In this document: positions 21,538 to 30,570 of the stretch, one piece after another
Numbering within the stretch: position 1 is the stretch's first letter
Layout of the letters: every line of letters begins with the position of its first letter
Origin: Clostridia bacterium
GTDB taxonomy: Bacteria > Bacillota > Clostridia > Peptostreptococcales > JAAYPU01
DNA: 37,840 nt
Direction of reading: 5' to 3'
Assembly (NCBI GenBank): GCA_016278615.1
Contig: JADQBM010000121.1
Location: 1 to 37,840 of the forward strand
Notes under the pieces: model-generated
What the model was told of the DNA's origin: nothing
What the model saw: only the letters and a program-made list of their open reading frames with translations
Databases searched by the model: none
Made by a program: the position numbers and the translations under genes

Positions 21538-24123
21538 TTAATATTTTCCATCCTCATCTTCAATTGGAGTTTCAGTACTTTCATCCTCTTCATAAAGAGA
21601 AATCTCATGATTATAAACATCTGTATTGGAGGGTAATTCTAAAGGCGTATTTTTAAGACTAAATTTTCCAGCCATCTCTTTAAGCATTTCAGCTTGTCCA
21701 GACAATTCTTCGCTGGAAGCAGCACTTTGCTCGGCTGTAGAAGAATTGGTTTGAATAACATCTGAGACTTGTTGAATGCCTCGATTGATTTCTTCAATAC
21801 CAACACTTTGATCATTTGATAATTCAGCAATCTTTTTAACTAATTCGGCGGTCTTTGTTACACCATCTATGATTTCATTAAGGGCATTTGCAGTGGCGTT
21901 GGCAGTTTCAGTTCCAGACTTAGCTTTTTCAATAGATCCTTCTATAAGATCAGTTGTTTCACTTGCAGCTTGGGCACTTCTTGCAGCAAGATTTCGAACT
22001 TCTTCAGCAACCACAGCAAAACCTTTACCATGCTCACCAGCTCTTGCAGCTTCAACAGCGGCATTTAGTGCTAAAATATTGGTCTGAAATGCAATTTCAT
22101 CGATTACTTTTATTATTTTAGAAATATTAGATGAAGCTGCATTTATTTCATCCATGGATAAAAGCATTCCCTGCATATGTTGATTCCCTTTATTTGCATT
22201 TTCATTTACAGTGCTCGTGAGAACATTTGCAGTATGGGCATTATCAGAATTAAGTTTGGTTTGTTGGGCCACTTCTTTGATGGATACGCTAAGCTGTTCT
22301 ATAGCATTTGCTTGTTCAGCTGCACCATGAGATAACTCCTGGCTGCTATCAGAGAGTTGGGAGGCTCCAGTTGCTACTTGATCAGAGGAGCTATTAATTT
22401 CTCTCAGTACTTGATTGAAAGAATCGATAATCAGATTAAGAGCTACTTTAATGGCTGAGAAATCTCCTCTATAATCACTTGTAATTTCAACATTTAAGTT
22501 TGAGTTGGCGATTTTGGTGAGGACATCGGATATTTCAGCCACGTAAGTTTTAATAGAATGGATACTAATATCCAAATTTTCTTTAATTTTATCGAAGTTT
22601 TCTCCTATGATCCTTGTGTCGTCGTCTGTTTCAGAAGAATCGAGTTCAAGGTTTAAATTGCCCTGGGCAAGTAGATCAAGGTTGTATATTAATGATTTAA
22701 CTTCATTTTCTTGAAACTGAATTTGTTTTTGGGAAATGCGTTGGGCTTTTTTAATGTCTGTTAAATCGGTTATGATTTCAAGGGAGGCGATAACATTTCC
22801 CTCTGTATCTTTAAGGGGAATTCCATCATAAGAAATATCAAGATTGTGATTCCCTGGATGTGCATCTGTTTGGCTGGTTGCGATTCTATTTTCTTTCATG
22901 GCAATGCCCGCAGCACATTTTGAAGTATTACAATCAGAAGTTTTAAAGCAGTCATAGCATTTACTTCCAATGAGATCATTTTGAGATATATTAGCTAAAC
23001 TTGCACCACTGTTATTGATGTATTGAATTTCAAAGTCCTTATTAATAATCATAAGGGGCGCTTGGACAGCATTCATGTGGCCCACTAATGTATCCATTAT
23101 TTTATTTATTGAATCAACAATTAATCCATAAGCGCCTTCATATTGATGGACGTCACCACGGGTATCCAGTCTACCTTTAATGGCGCTACTGACTAAGCTT
23201 TCTGTTTGGTTCATCAAAAGTCCAAGGGAGGAGACAACTTTGTTAATGCTTTCAGCAAGGTCATCATGATCACACGCTTTAGGAATATGAACATTTAAAT
23301 TACCGGCGGAAATTTCATTGACAGCAGAGATGCGTTCTTTGATACTATCAGCCATTTCCTGCATGGCTTTAATAAGAGTACCAATTTCATCCTTGTTTGT
23401 TACAGATATTTTAGAAGACATGTCCCATTTTGCAATGCCATTTACAAAATCCACTGCTTTTTTGAGAGGTAATGTAATGCTTCTTATAATCAAAACATTT
23501 ATTACAAGTATAGATAAAAAGCCTATGACAATTAATAATATATTTGTTCGAACAATACCATTACTGGTTTTTTCAAATTGTGTTTGTTCTAATTCGGTTT
23601 GGGATACCACATCAGCAGAAACAGATTCTAATAACTCTTCAAATTGGGCAACAAAAGGTCGCAACTCCTCAGTGTCTACTTTAAGCATAGCTTCATTAAA
23701 ATTTGCATCTGAAGAAGGGTCTGTGGACGCTATTAATCGAGGGAGTATTTTATATTCATAAGAGGCTACTATTTTTAAGTATTCAGTTTTTGCTTTTGTG
23801 AGTAATTCTCTCTGGTGTTTATTAGCGTTTTTTTGTAACAGGTCAATATTATTAACTGCTTTATTTTTTGCAGACTCAAATTTAGTTTTTTCTTCTTCAA
23901 TTTCTCCATAAATAAGACTATCGGCAATAATAGCATACAACCGCTCTCCAGAAGATGATCCTTCAACAGCCATTATTGCACGTTCATAATTTTCACTTAG
24001 TTCATTTTGGTAGGTCTCTAACTTTTGTAAGTTAAAAAAAGTTACGAGTCCAATGATGATTATTATAGAGACAGAAAAAATAAGATTTAGAGTAAGTTTA
24101 TTTTTGATTGAAAAGTTATGCAT
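21538..24123 (-). CDS. Methyl-accepting chemotaxis protein with PAS domain
   Basis: Transmembrane chemoreceptor, 861 residues. TM1 is at about 12-30 and TM2 at about 190-215 ([23 protein letters not shown]), enclosing an extracytoplasmic helical sensor region. HAMP segments follow, then a PAS domain with a cysteine-rich insert ([16 protein letters not shown]). The C-terminal signalling domain has the conserved hairpin [23 protein letters not shown] and [15 protein letters not shown]. It starts after TAGGAGG. The cysteines could bind iron-sulphur or metal, or respond to redox state; that is speculation. It is a single-gene unit facing the P1 hydrolase gene. Ligand unknown. Confidence 0.95.
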   Translation of the reverse strand: MHNFSIKNKLTLNLIFSVSIIIIIGLVTFFNLQKLETYQNELSENYERAIMAVEGSSSGERLYAIIADSLIYGEIEEEKTKFESAKNKAVNNIDLLQKNANKHQRELLTKAKTEYLKIVASYEYKILPRLIASTDPSSDANFNEAMLKVDTEELRPFVAQFEELLESVSADVVSQTELEQTQFEKTSNGIVRTNILLIVIGFLSILVINVLIIRSITLPLKKAVDFVNGIAKWDMSSKISVTNKDEIGTLIKAMQEMADSIKERISAVNEISAGNLNVHIPKACDHDDLAESINKVVSSLGLLMNQTESLVSSAIKGRLDTRGDVHQYEGAYGLIVDSINKIMDTLVGHMNAVQAPLMIINKDFEIQYINNSGASLANISQNDLIGSKCYDCFKTSDCNTSKCAAGIAMKENRIATSQTDAHPGNHNLDISYDGIPLKDTEGNVIASLEIITDLTDIKKAQRISQKQIQFQENEVKSLIYNLDLLAQGNLNLELDSSETDDDTRIIGENFDKIKENLDISIHSIKTYVAEISDVLTKIANSNLNVEITSDYRGDFSAIKVALNLIIDSFNQVLREINSSSDQVATGASQLSDSSQELSHGAAEQANAIEQLSVSIKEVAQQTKLNSDNAHTANVLTSTVNENANKGNQHMQGMLLSMDEINAASSNISKIIKVIDEIAFQTNILALNAAVEAARAGEHGKGFAVVAEEVRNLAARSAQAASETTDLIEGSIEKAKSGTETANATANALNEIIDGVTKTAELVKKIAELSNDQSVGIEEINRGIQQVSDVIQTNSSTAEQSAASSEELSGQAEMLKEMAGKFSLKNTPLELPSNTDVYNHEISLYEEDESTETPIEDEDGKY

Positions 24124-24297
24124 TAATTAACCTCCTAGTTTAAATGGGTTCGCCTAATAAATTTAAAAGTCATTTGAAAGAATTATATACCATAATAATG
24201 GCAAAATAAAGTAAAAAAATAGAAACGCTTGTAAATTCTTGTCATATTGTTACTAACAAAAGTTTTCAAACATATAATAGGTTTTGAGGTGATAGAA

Positions 24298-26139
24298 ATG
24301 TGTGGAATTGCAGGTTGGATAAATCGTGAAAGAAATATAAGAGAATATTCAGATGTTATTGGTCAAATGACGCGTACATTGGTTAAAAGAGGCCCAGATT
24401 CTTTTGGAACTTGTTCCTTTAGAAATGCCTTATTAGGGCATAGGCGCTTAATCGTTGTGGACCCCAAAGGGGGGATCCAGCCAATGACTAAGAAAATAGG
24501 AGAAAAAAGTTATACCATTGTATACAATGGAGAGCTTTATAATACTGAAGATGTTCGTAAGTTATTGTTAGATAAAGGGTATGAGTTTAAGTCTTATTCA
24601 GATACAGAAGTGCTTCTTATAGCTTATATAGAATGGGGAGAAAAATGTTTAAAATTCATTAATGGTATTTTTGCTTTTGCAGTTTGGGAGGATTCGGATA
24701 AAAAACTCTTTCTTGCACGAGATCCCTTAGGGGTAAAGCCATTGTTCTATTCTATTAAGGGAGAGGCCCTTATCTTTGCATCTGAAATAAAAGCATTGTT
24801 AAAACATCCCCATATTGATCCCATAATAGAGGAAGAGGGGATTCTTGAAATTTTTGGATTAGGGCCCGCACGATCTATAGGAAATGGAGTTTTTAAGGAT
24901 ATAGAAGAAATACCCCCGGCTCATTTTCTATTATATGATGAGGTAGGAATTCGATTAGAAGAATACTGGACATTGCAAGCACAAGAACACAAGGAAAATT
25001 TAAAAACTACCATTGAACATACAAGATTTTTGATTACAGATGCCATTGAACGGCAACTGGTAAGTGACGTACCTTTATGCACCTTTTTATCTGGAGGCTT
25101 GGATTCCAGCATTATCTCTGCCATCACAGCTAAAGTTTTTGCCAGAGAAGGCAGAGGCCCTTTAAATACATTTTCTATTGATTATATGGACAATGAAAAG
25201 CATTATACTTATAATGATTTTCAGCCTGATTTAGATAGCATGTGGGTAAAAGTTATATCAGATTATATTGGCAGTCATCATGAAAATATTATATTGGATA
25301 ATAAAGAGTTAGCCAATAAGTTGTATGAATCCATACTGGCCAGTGATTTGCCTGGTATGGCAGATATTGATTCTTCATTGCTGCTTTTTTGTAGAGAGGT
25401 GAGACAGCATGCAACTGTTGCGCTTTCAGGAGAATGTGCGGATGAAATATTTGGAGGATATCCATGGTTCAGAAAGGATTTTTTAAATTCCAATACATTT
25501 CCTTGGGCAAAATCCATTGATCACAGAAAAGAAATTTTAAGCGATGAGTTTAAAAGGCTTCCCTTAGAAGAATATGTGAGGCAACACTATGAGGACACCA
25601 TAAACCGTGCACCAACATTAAAAGGGGAATCGGCAGAAGACAGCAAAATGAGAGAGATGTTTTATCTAAATATTAAATGGTTCATGATAACACTTCTAAA
25701 CAGAAAAGATCGCATGAGTATGACCAATAGTCTTGAAGTGAGGGTTCCTTTTGCTGACCCCAGGATTGTGGAATATGCCTACAACATTCCAAGTAGTATA
25801 AAATTTTATGACCATCGAGAAAAGGGCCTCTTAAGAGAAGCTTTTAAAGGTATTTTACCGGATAGCATTTTAAAAAGAAAAAAGAGTCCTTATCCCAAGA
25901 CCTATAACCCGGAATATACGAAAACAGTTTGCAGCCAATTAAATAATATCCTGTTAGATAAAGAAGCACCTGTTCTTCGGATGGTTAATAAAGAAAGAGT
26001 ACAAGAGATTGTTGAAACAGAAGGAAAAAACCTTAGGGCACCCTGGTATGGCCAACTTATGATGGGGCCTCAAGTCATGGCTTATTTAATTCAAATAAAT
26101 CATTGGATGAAAGAATATCATGTAGAAGTTTGTAATTGA
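24298..26139 (+). CDS. asnB: Asparagine synthase (glutamine-hydrolysing)
   Basis: Two-domain cytoplasmic enzyme of 613 residues converting aspartate, glutamine and ATP to asparagine. The N-terminal glutaminase domain begins MCGIAGW with Cys2 as the nucleophile, which fixes the start at 24298 (GAGGTGATAGAA before it) rather than an in-frame upstream ATG at 24247. RGPDSFG and YNGELYN follow. The synthetase domain shows the PP-loop SGGLDSSIISAI and SGECADEIFGGYPWF, then RKDRMSMTNSLEVRVPF. A TATAAT hexamer at 24273-24278 may be its -10. It is divergent from the chemoreceptor gene. Nothing is unusual in the sequence. Confidence 0.96.
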   Translation: MCGIAGWINRERNIREYSDVIGQMTRTLVKRGPDSFGTCSFRNALLGHRRLIVVDPKGGIQPMTKKIGEKSYTIVYNGELYNTEDVRKLLLDKGYEFKSYSDTEVLLIAYIEWGEKCLKFINGIFAFAVWEDSDKKLFLARDPLGVKPLFYSIKGEALIFASEIKALLKHPHIDPIIEEEGILEIFGLGPARSIGNGVFKDIEEIPPAHFLLYDEVGIRLEEYWTLQAQEHKENLKTTIEHTRFLITDAIERQLVSDVPLCTFLSGGLDSSIISAITAKVFAREGRGPLNTFSIDYMDNEKHYTYNDFQPDLDSMWVKVISDYIGSHHENIILDNKELANKLYESILASDLPGMADIDSSLLLFCREVRQHATVALSGECADEIFGGYPWFRKDFLNSNTFPWAKSIDHRKEILSDEFKRLPLEEYVRQHYEDTINRAPTLKGESAEDSKMREMFYLNIKWFMITLLNRKDRMSMTNSLEVRVPFADPRIVEYAYNIPSSIKFYDHREKGLLREAFKGILPDSILKRKKSPYPKTYNPEYTKTVCSQLNNILLDKEAPVLRMVNKERVQEIVETEGKNLRAPWYGQLMMGPQVMAYLIQINHWMKEYHVEVCN

Positions 26140-26149
26140 TATCTAAGTC

Positions 26150-26169
26150 GTTATATTATATAATATAAC
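26150..26169. repeat. Perfect 20-bp palindrome after asnB
   Basis: GTTATATTATATAATATAAC, fully self-complementary, between asnB and the next gene. There is no T-run, so it is a weak terminator at best. An AT-only operator or cruciform-prone site is possible. Confidence 0.5.
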
Positions 26170-26204
26170 CAAATTAGACAAAAATAGAAAATATGAGGGA
26201 TCGC

Positions 26205-26552
26205 ATGAAAGTTTTTAATGCATTTCTCTTTACCGAAGATGTAATTAAATTTGCTATAGGAATTGCAGTGGTTACTTTAGCGATTTTTATTATTTGGTTT
26301 CTTCTTCGGGAAATGAGATTGTGGTACTGGAAAATTAATAATCTAATTAAAATGCTTAAAAAAATTGAAAAACGCATCATGCATTTAGAGATTCTGGTAG
26401 ATGAGTTATCCAGAGAGGTAGCGTCTGTAGATTGTCATGCGGCTAAGATGTCTGATCTTTTTAAGGATACAGTGTTGAAGCCAAAAGAGCAAGAAGAGCT
26501 TATTGAAGAACTAGAAGATGAAGAAGAAATTGCAAAGAGGATCAAGGATTAA
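26205..26552 (+). CDS. Small single-pass membrane protein with coiled-coil tail (hypothetical)
   Basis: 115-residue protein. An N-terminal helix of about 22 hydrophobic residues (FAIGIAVVTLAIFIIWFLL) is followed by a basic segment, then a likely coiled coil (MLKKIEKRIMHLEILVDELSREV) and a very acidic tail (EEQ..EELEDEEEIAKR). ATG 26205 is preferred over 26193 because GAGGGATCGC provides its ribosome site. It lies 38 bp before the zinc-ribbon membrane protein gene, so the two are probably co-transcribed. No family recognised. A scaffold or assembly role at the membrane is possible but not shown. Confidence 0.7.
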   Translation: MKVFNAFLFTEDVIKFAIGIAVVTLAIFIIWFLLREMRLWYWKINNLIKMLKKIEKRIMHLEILVDELSREVASVDCHAAKMSDLFKDTVLKPKEQEELIEELEDEEEIAKRIKD

Positions 26553-26590
26553 CAAACCAAAGATGAAAGCTGTTATGCGAGGTGACAAAT

Positions 26591-27577
26591 ATGTACTGTA
26601 CCAAATGCGGACAAAACATAGAGGAGCATGATATTTACTGCCCCTATTGTAGCGGAAAAGTGAATGATCAATTCTATGAAGATGAAGACATAAGTGAAAA
26701 AAAAGCATCAGAAGATGCTAATGGCGTGATGAGATTGGTTGAGTTAGAGAGTAAAAGTAGTTCTGAAACTAAAAATGTGGACCAAGAATATGAAAAATAC
26801 AAAAAAAGCATACTTAAAAATCAATCACAAAATTATGCAATAGATTATGATGATAACGATGAAGATGATGGCGCCTTCAAAGGCATGGGCGGCAAAATGG
26901 TCATTGTATTAATTGTTATTGCATTTGTTACGGCGACAGCCCTTGCTGGAAAATATTTTTTCTTTGATGACTATTTTGCCAGACAACAAGGGGAAATAGC
27001 AGATCAAGAAAATGACGAGATGGATACAGAAACACCACCCAATAATGATATAGAAGAAGATCCAATGACTCCCCGAGAACAGGCATTCTTAGATGTGGAA
27101 GCGCTGAATTATAATATTGATGAGGTTCGAAACAATGAGAATTTGAAATTTGATAAAAATCAGGATTATATAGAAAGCGACATTAATACCTCTATACCTA
27201 TATCAGATGAAGTCTGGAAGGAAATTGAAGGGAAAACCTACCATTATCAGACAGCTATTATTAAATCCCTTGTTCAGTTTAATTCAAAATGGGTTGATTA
27301 TGTGAACAACAATGATCGGACGGTTATATCTTTAATGGAACAAGACAGTAAAGCCTACAAAAATGTTGTTAACTTTAATAAAGAAGGCATATATGAAGAG
27401 TTTCTTCTTTTCGAAATTGGAGAAATTAGAAAAGGTGAAAAGGGTTATTATGTCTGGACCCATGAGCAAATAAAGGTCGTAGAAGATGGAAGATCTGAGA
27501 TTAAAGAATATGATTGGATTTATAAATTGGTAGAAGGAGAATATGATTTCTTTATTTCAAATTACTATAGATATTAA
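26591..27577 (+). CDS. Zinc-ribbon membrane protein (hypothetical)
   Basis: 328-residue protein. The N-terminus is a zinc ribbon (YCTKCGQNIEEHDIYCPYCSG, two CxxC knuckles), typical of many Firmicute membrane proteins of unknown role. An acidic linker follows, then one transmembrane helix (MVIVLIVIAFVTATALAGKYFFF, about 105-127) and an extracytoplasmic domain of some 200 residues. The last part (KSLVQFNSKWVDYVNNND ... YYVWTHEQIKVVEDG ... YDWIYKLVEGEY) resembles the NTF2-like or TcaA-type extracytoplasmic domains of zinc-ribbon membrane proteins, from memory. ATG 26591 follows GAGGTGACAAAT; a GTG at 26582 is part of that site. Confidence 0.75.
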   Translation: MYCTKCGQNIEEHDIYCPYCSGKVNDQFYEDEDISEKKASEDANGVMRLVELESKSSSETKNVDQEYEKYKKSILKNQSQNYAIDYDDNDEDDGAFKGMGGKMVIVLIVIAFVTATALAGKYFFFDDYFARQQGEIADQENDEMDTETPPNNDIEEDPMTPREQAFLDVEALNYNIDEVRNNENLKFDKNQDYIESDINTSIPISDEVWKEIEGKTYHYQTAIIKSLVQFNSKWVDYVNNNDRTVISLMEQDSKAYKNVVNFNKEGIYEEFLLFEIGEIRKGEKGYYVWTHEQIKVVEDGRSEIKEYDWIYKLVEGEYDFFISNYYRY

Positions 27578-27615
27578 TAGGCTTGTTTCACAAAATAGAA
27601 TATGTATGCATTTAA

Positions 27616-27661
27616 AAAAACCTCTAGTTTGATATTAAAGTATATCAAGAAGAGGTTTTTA
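27616..27661. terminator. Bidirectional terminator
   Basis: Outer stem AAAAACCTCT / AGAGGTTTTT and inner stem TTGATAT / ATATCAA. It serves the converging zinc-ribbon and AIM24-family genes. Confidence 0.82.
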
Positions 27662-27695
27662 TTTACTCAATGAGCCAAGTTAGACTGAAAAATTT

Positions 27696-28496
27696 TTAAT
27701 CACCATCCAAAAGATTTCCAAGTCCGCCTAACAAACTACCTTCTCCTTTGGATTTTCCGCCCGTTACCCTGGCCGAAGAAATCACTCTATCAGCCATTCT
27801 ACTGAAAGGAAGGGATTGAAGCCATACCTTGCCAGGGCCTGTTACCGTTGCATAGAACAAACCTTCTCCACCAAAAAATGCACTTTTTACATTGCCCACG
27901 TATTGGATATCATAATGGGTGCCTTTTGCCAGGGCTACGAGGCAACCTGTATCAACTCTAAGGGTTTCTCCAGCAGATAAATCCCTCTCAATAATGGTGC
28001 CACCAGCATGTAAAAATGCCATGCCATCCCCTTCAAGTCTTTGCATAATAAAACCTTCTCCACCAAAGAAGCCTGTTCCAAGTTTTTTCTGAAATTCTAT
28101 ATCAATAGAGACACCTTTAGCAGCACAAAGAAAAGCATCTTTTTGACAAATAACTTTTCCTTGGAGTTCTGATAAATCGATTGAGATGATTTTGCCTGGA
28201 TAAGGGGCAGCAAATGAAACGTGCTTCTTGCCTGATTTGGTATTTGTAAATAGCGTCATAAATAGGCTTTCGCCAGTTAGAACACGTTTACCCGCACCCA
28301 AGAATTTTCCCATCATTCCTTTCCCTGTGTCTTTTTTAGAACCATCTCCAAATATGGTTTCCATTTCAATGCCATCTTCCATGTACATCATGGCCCCTGC
28401 TTCTGCTATAACACTTTCGTTGGGGTCCAACTCTACCTCTACTAATTGCATATCATCCCCATAGAGTTTGAAATCAATTTCATGTGCATTTGACAT
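27696..28496 (-). CDS. AIM24/TIGR00266-family protein
   Basis: Soluble beta-rich protein of 266 residues of the AIM24 (DUF124, TIGR00266) family, trimeric in solved relatives and of unclear function. Typical parts are [62 protein letters not shown] and [29 protein letters not shown]. The Gly-rich tail ([16 protein letters not shown]) is also common in the family. The start follows AAAGGAGGAATACAT. It is a single gene, divergent from pckA. Confidence 0.92.
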   Translation of the reverse strand: MSNAHEIDFKLYGDDMQLVEVELDPNESVIAEAGAMMYMEDGIEMETIFGDGSKKDTGKGMMGKFLGAGKRVLTGESLFMTLFTNTKSGKKHVSFAAPYPGKIISIDLSELQGKVICQKDAFLCAAKGVSIDIEFQKKLGTGFFGGEGFIMQRLEGDGMAFLHAGGTIIERDLSAGETLRVDTGCLVALAKGTHYDIQYVGNVKSAFFGGEGLFYATVTGPGKVWLQSLPFSRMADRVISSARVTGGKSKGEGSLLGGLGNLLDGD

Positions 28497-28714
28497 ATGT
28501 ATTCCTCCTTTATTAAATTACCTTAATTATACTATTTCATTTTATAAAAAATACAAATATATGTAAAAATAGTTGCCTTTTACCTGAAGTAATAAATTTT
28601 TTTTATATATGCTTTACATTATAATATTAACGATGTTACAATAAGTGTCATAGTCCTATATTATTACATACAATAAAATATATAATGTGTATTATTCATG
28701 GAGGTTGAAGTATA

Positions 28715-30403
28715 TTGTCGACACAAAGTAGATACAATCAAAGAGAGATTGGTGCACAAAGCCCTCTTTTTTCTGCATCAAGAACCACTATAGAAACTGC
28801 ATTTTTAGGTAATAATGTAAAAAAAATAAAGGATCTCAAAGAAGCGTATGAATTGGCTGCGAATTCACCAGGAACCATTGTTACTGATATGTTGGTCCAT
28901 GATCCGGAGAAAATTGGATTGAATTCAAATTCAAAGGTATTGCTTTTTAATGATGGAGAAACCACGGGACGTTTTGCAGATGCCAGAAAAATATTAGGTG
29001 AAAAAGGCGTCGGTGAAAAGGAATATACCGCTGTTCTCAGGGAAGCCATCTATGGAACAAGAGCCAAGAAGCTATATCATGCTCAGGTATTTATTGGATT
29101 AAATGAAGATTTCATGGTTAAAGCACATCTTTTAATTCCTCAGGGACATGAGAACATTCTATACAATTGGATGCTAAACTTTCAACATATGAGTGGAGAA
29201 TATCAAAAGATGTATGATGCTTCAGTTGAATTAAAAGGAGAAGGGGATATCTTTATCTTTTCAGATCCCGACTGGAATAATAGCGAGCATCCTCATGGTC
29301 TTTCCTATTTTGATTCAGAGCATAACTGTGCCGCAGTACTGGGGATGCGTTACTTTGGAGAGCATAAAAAAGGCACTTTGACTTTGGCGTGGGGAATAGC
29401 TAACCGAAATCAGTATGTGTCTTGTCACGGTGGATTAAAAAGCTATTCTTTAGAGAATGGGAATAAATATGTAATGGGTGTATTTGGCCTGTCAGGGTCT
29501 GGTAAATCTACAATTACCCATTCGAAGCATGAAAGCCAATATGATATTGAAATTTTGCATGATGATGCTTATATCATTTCTACAAAAGATGGTTCATCTG
29601 TTGCTCTTGAACCCTCTTATTTTGATAAAACCCAAGATTATCCCTTAACAGAACCCGCAAACAAGTTTTTGATTACAGCACAAAATTGCGGAGCTTGCTT
29701 AGATGAGGAAGGAAAGTGTGTTTTAGTTACAGAAGATATTCGTAATGGTAATGGAAGAGCCATTAAATCTAAATTATGGGCAGATAATAGAGTCGATAAA
29801 TTTGAGGCGCCTATTAATGGTATTGTATGGATTATGAAAGATCCTGCTTTGCCTCCAATCGTAAAAATTAAAGACCCTATACTTGCGGCCGTTATGGGAG
29901 CAACTCTTGCAACAAAGCGTTCTTCGGCGGAAAAGACTCTAAAAAACATGGATAAAGATGCATTGGTTATTGAGCCTTTTGCAAATCCTTTTAGAACCTA
30001 TCCTTTAAAAGAAGATTATGACAAATTCAAGTACCTTTTTCAGCAGAAAGGGGTAGATTGCTTTATTATCAATACAGGACATTTTATGGATCAAAAGGTA
30101 CCAAAAGAATTGACCCTTAAGATCATAGAGCAAATTGTGAATGGTACAAATCCATTTATCTCTTGGAACGGCTTTACGGACTTGGAAATCATGAGAATTG
30201 AAGATTTCATGCCAGATATGACGGATTCTTACTATTTAGAAATGCTACAAAAAAGCATGAAAGAGCGCATACAATTTTTATATCTTCGAAAATCGCTAAA
30301 TGATGGAAGAGATGTTTTACCAGTTGAATCCTTAGATGCCCTTGTTAAGGTGATTAATGAAATAGAGGATTATATACAGAATCACTATATGAAAGCTATG
30401 TAA
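28715..30403 (+). CDS. pckA: Phosphoenolpyruvate carboxykinase (ATP), divergent clostridial type; TTG start
   Basis: 562-residue enzyme of the ATP-type PEP carboxykinase superfamily, interconverting oxaloacetate and PEP. The P-loop reads GVFGLSGSGKST (classical form GLSGTGKTT), preceded by YFGEHKKGTLT like the family's YAGEMKKGIFT. DDAYII corresponds to the kinase-2 GDDE region, and later parts show MGATLATKRSSAE and FIINTGHF. The MHCSAN segment of classical enzymes is replaced by SCHGGLKS. It starts at TTG 28715 with GGAGG ten bases upstream. In a pantothenate or amino-acid fermenter it could run either for gluconeogenesis or for ATP formation. Family is fairly sure; activity of this divergent form is from similarity only. 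Confidence 0.82.
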   Translation: MSTQSRYNQREIGAQSPLFSASRTTIETAFLGNNVKKIKDLKEAYELAANSPGTIVTDMLVHDPEKIGLNSNSKVLLFNDGETTGRFADARKILGEKGVGEKEYTAVLREAIYGTRAKKLYHAQVFIGLNEDFMVKAHLLIPQGHENILYNWMLNFQHMSGEYQKMYDASVELKGEGDIFIFSDPDWNNSEHPHGLSYFDSEHNCAAVLGMRYFGEHKKGTLTLAWGIANRNQYVSCHGGLKSYSLENGNKYVMGVFGLSGSGKSTITHSKHESQYDIEILHDDAYIISTKDGSSVALEPSYFDKTQDYPLTEPANKFLITAQNCGACLDEEGKCVLVTEDIRNGNGRAIKSKLWADNRVDKFEAPINGIVWIMKDPALPPIVKIKDPILAAVMGATLATKRSSAEKTLKNMDKDALVIEPFANPFRTYPLKEDYDKFKYLFQQKGVDCFIINTGHFMDQKVPKELTLKIIEQIVNGTNPFISWNGFTDLEIMRIEDFMPDMTDSYYLEMLQKSMKERIQFLYLRKSLNDGRDVLPVESLDALVKVINEIEDYIQNHYMKAM

Positions 30404-30426
30404 GTTAAATATATTTATAGTAAAAA

Positions 30427-30458
30427 AAAGATTTTGCTTCATGAAGCAAAGTCTTTTT
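30427..30458 (+). terminator. Terminator of pckA
   Basis: AAAGATTTTGCTTC / GAAGCAAAGTCTTT with one wobble pair, ending in a T-run. Confidence 0.82.
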
Positions 30459-30570
30459 CCTTTATGCTCTAAAAAAATGTGGTAAAGGTTTAAAAATAAT
30501 GATTTTAATGGTAAAAAGTGAAACTGTAGGGTATAATAAAGCTAATATGGACAATAAAAGAGGTGGTTAA

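Noticed and set aside
26150..26169. 20-bp palindrome as asnB terminator
   Set aside because: AT-only stem and no T-run; kept only as a repeat.
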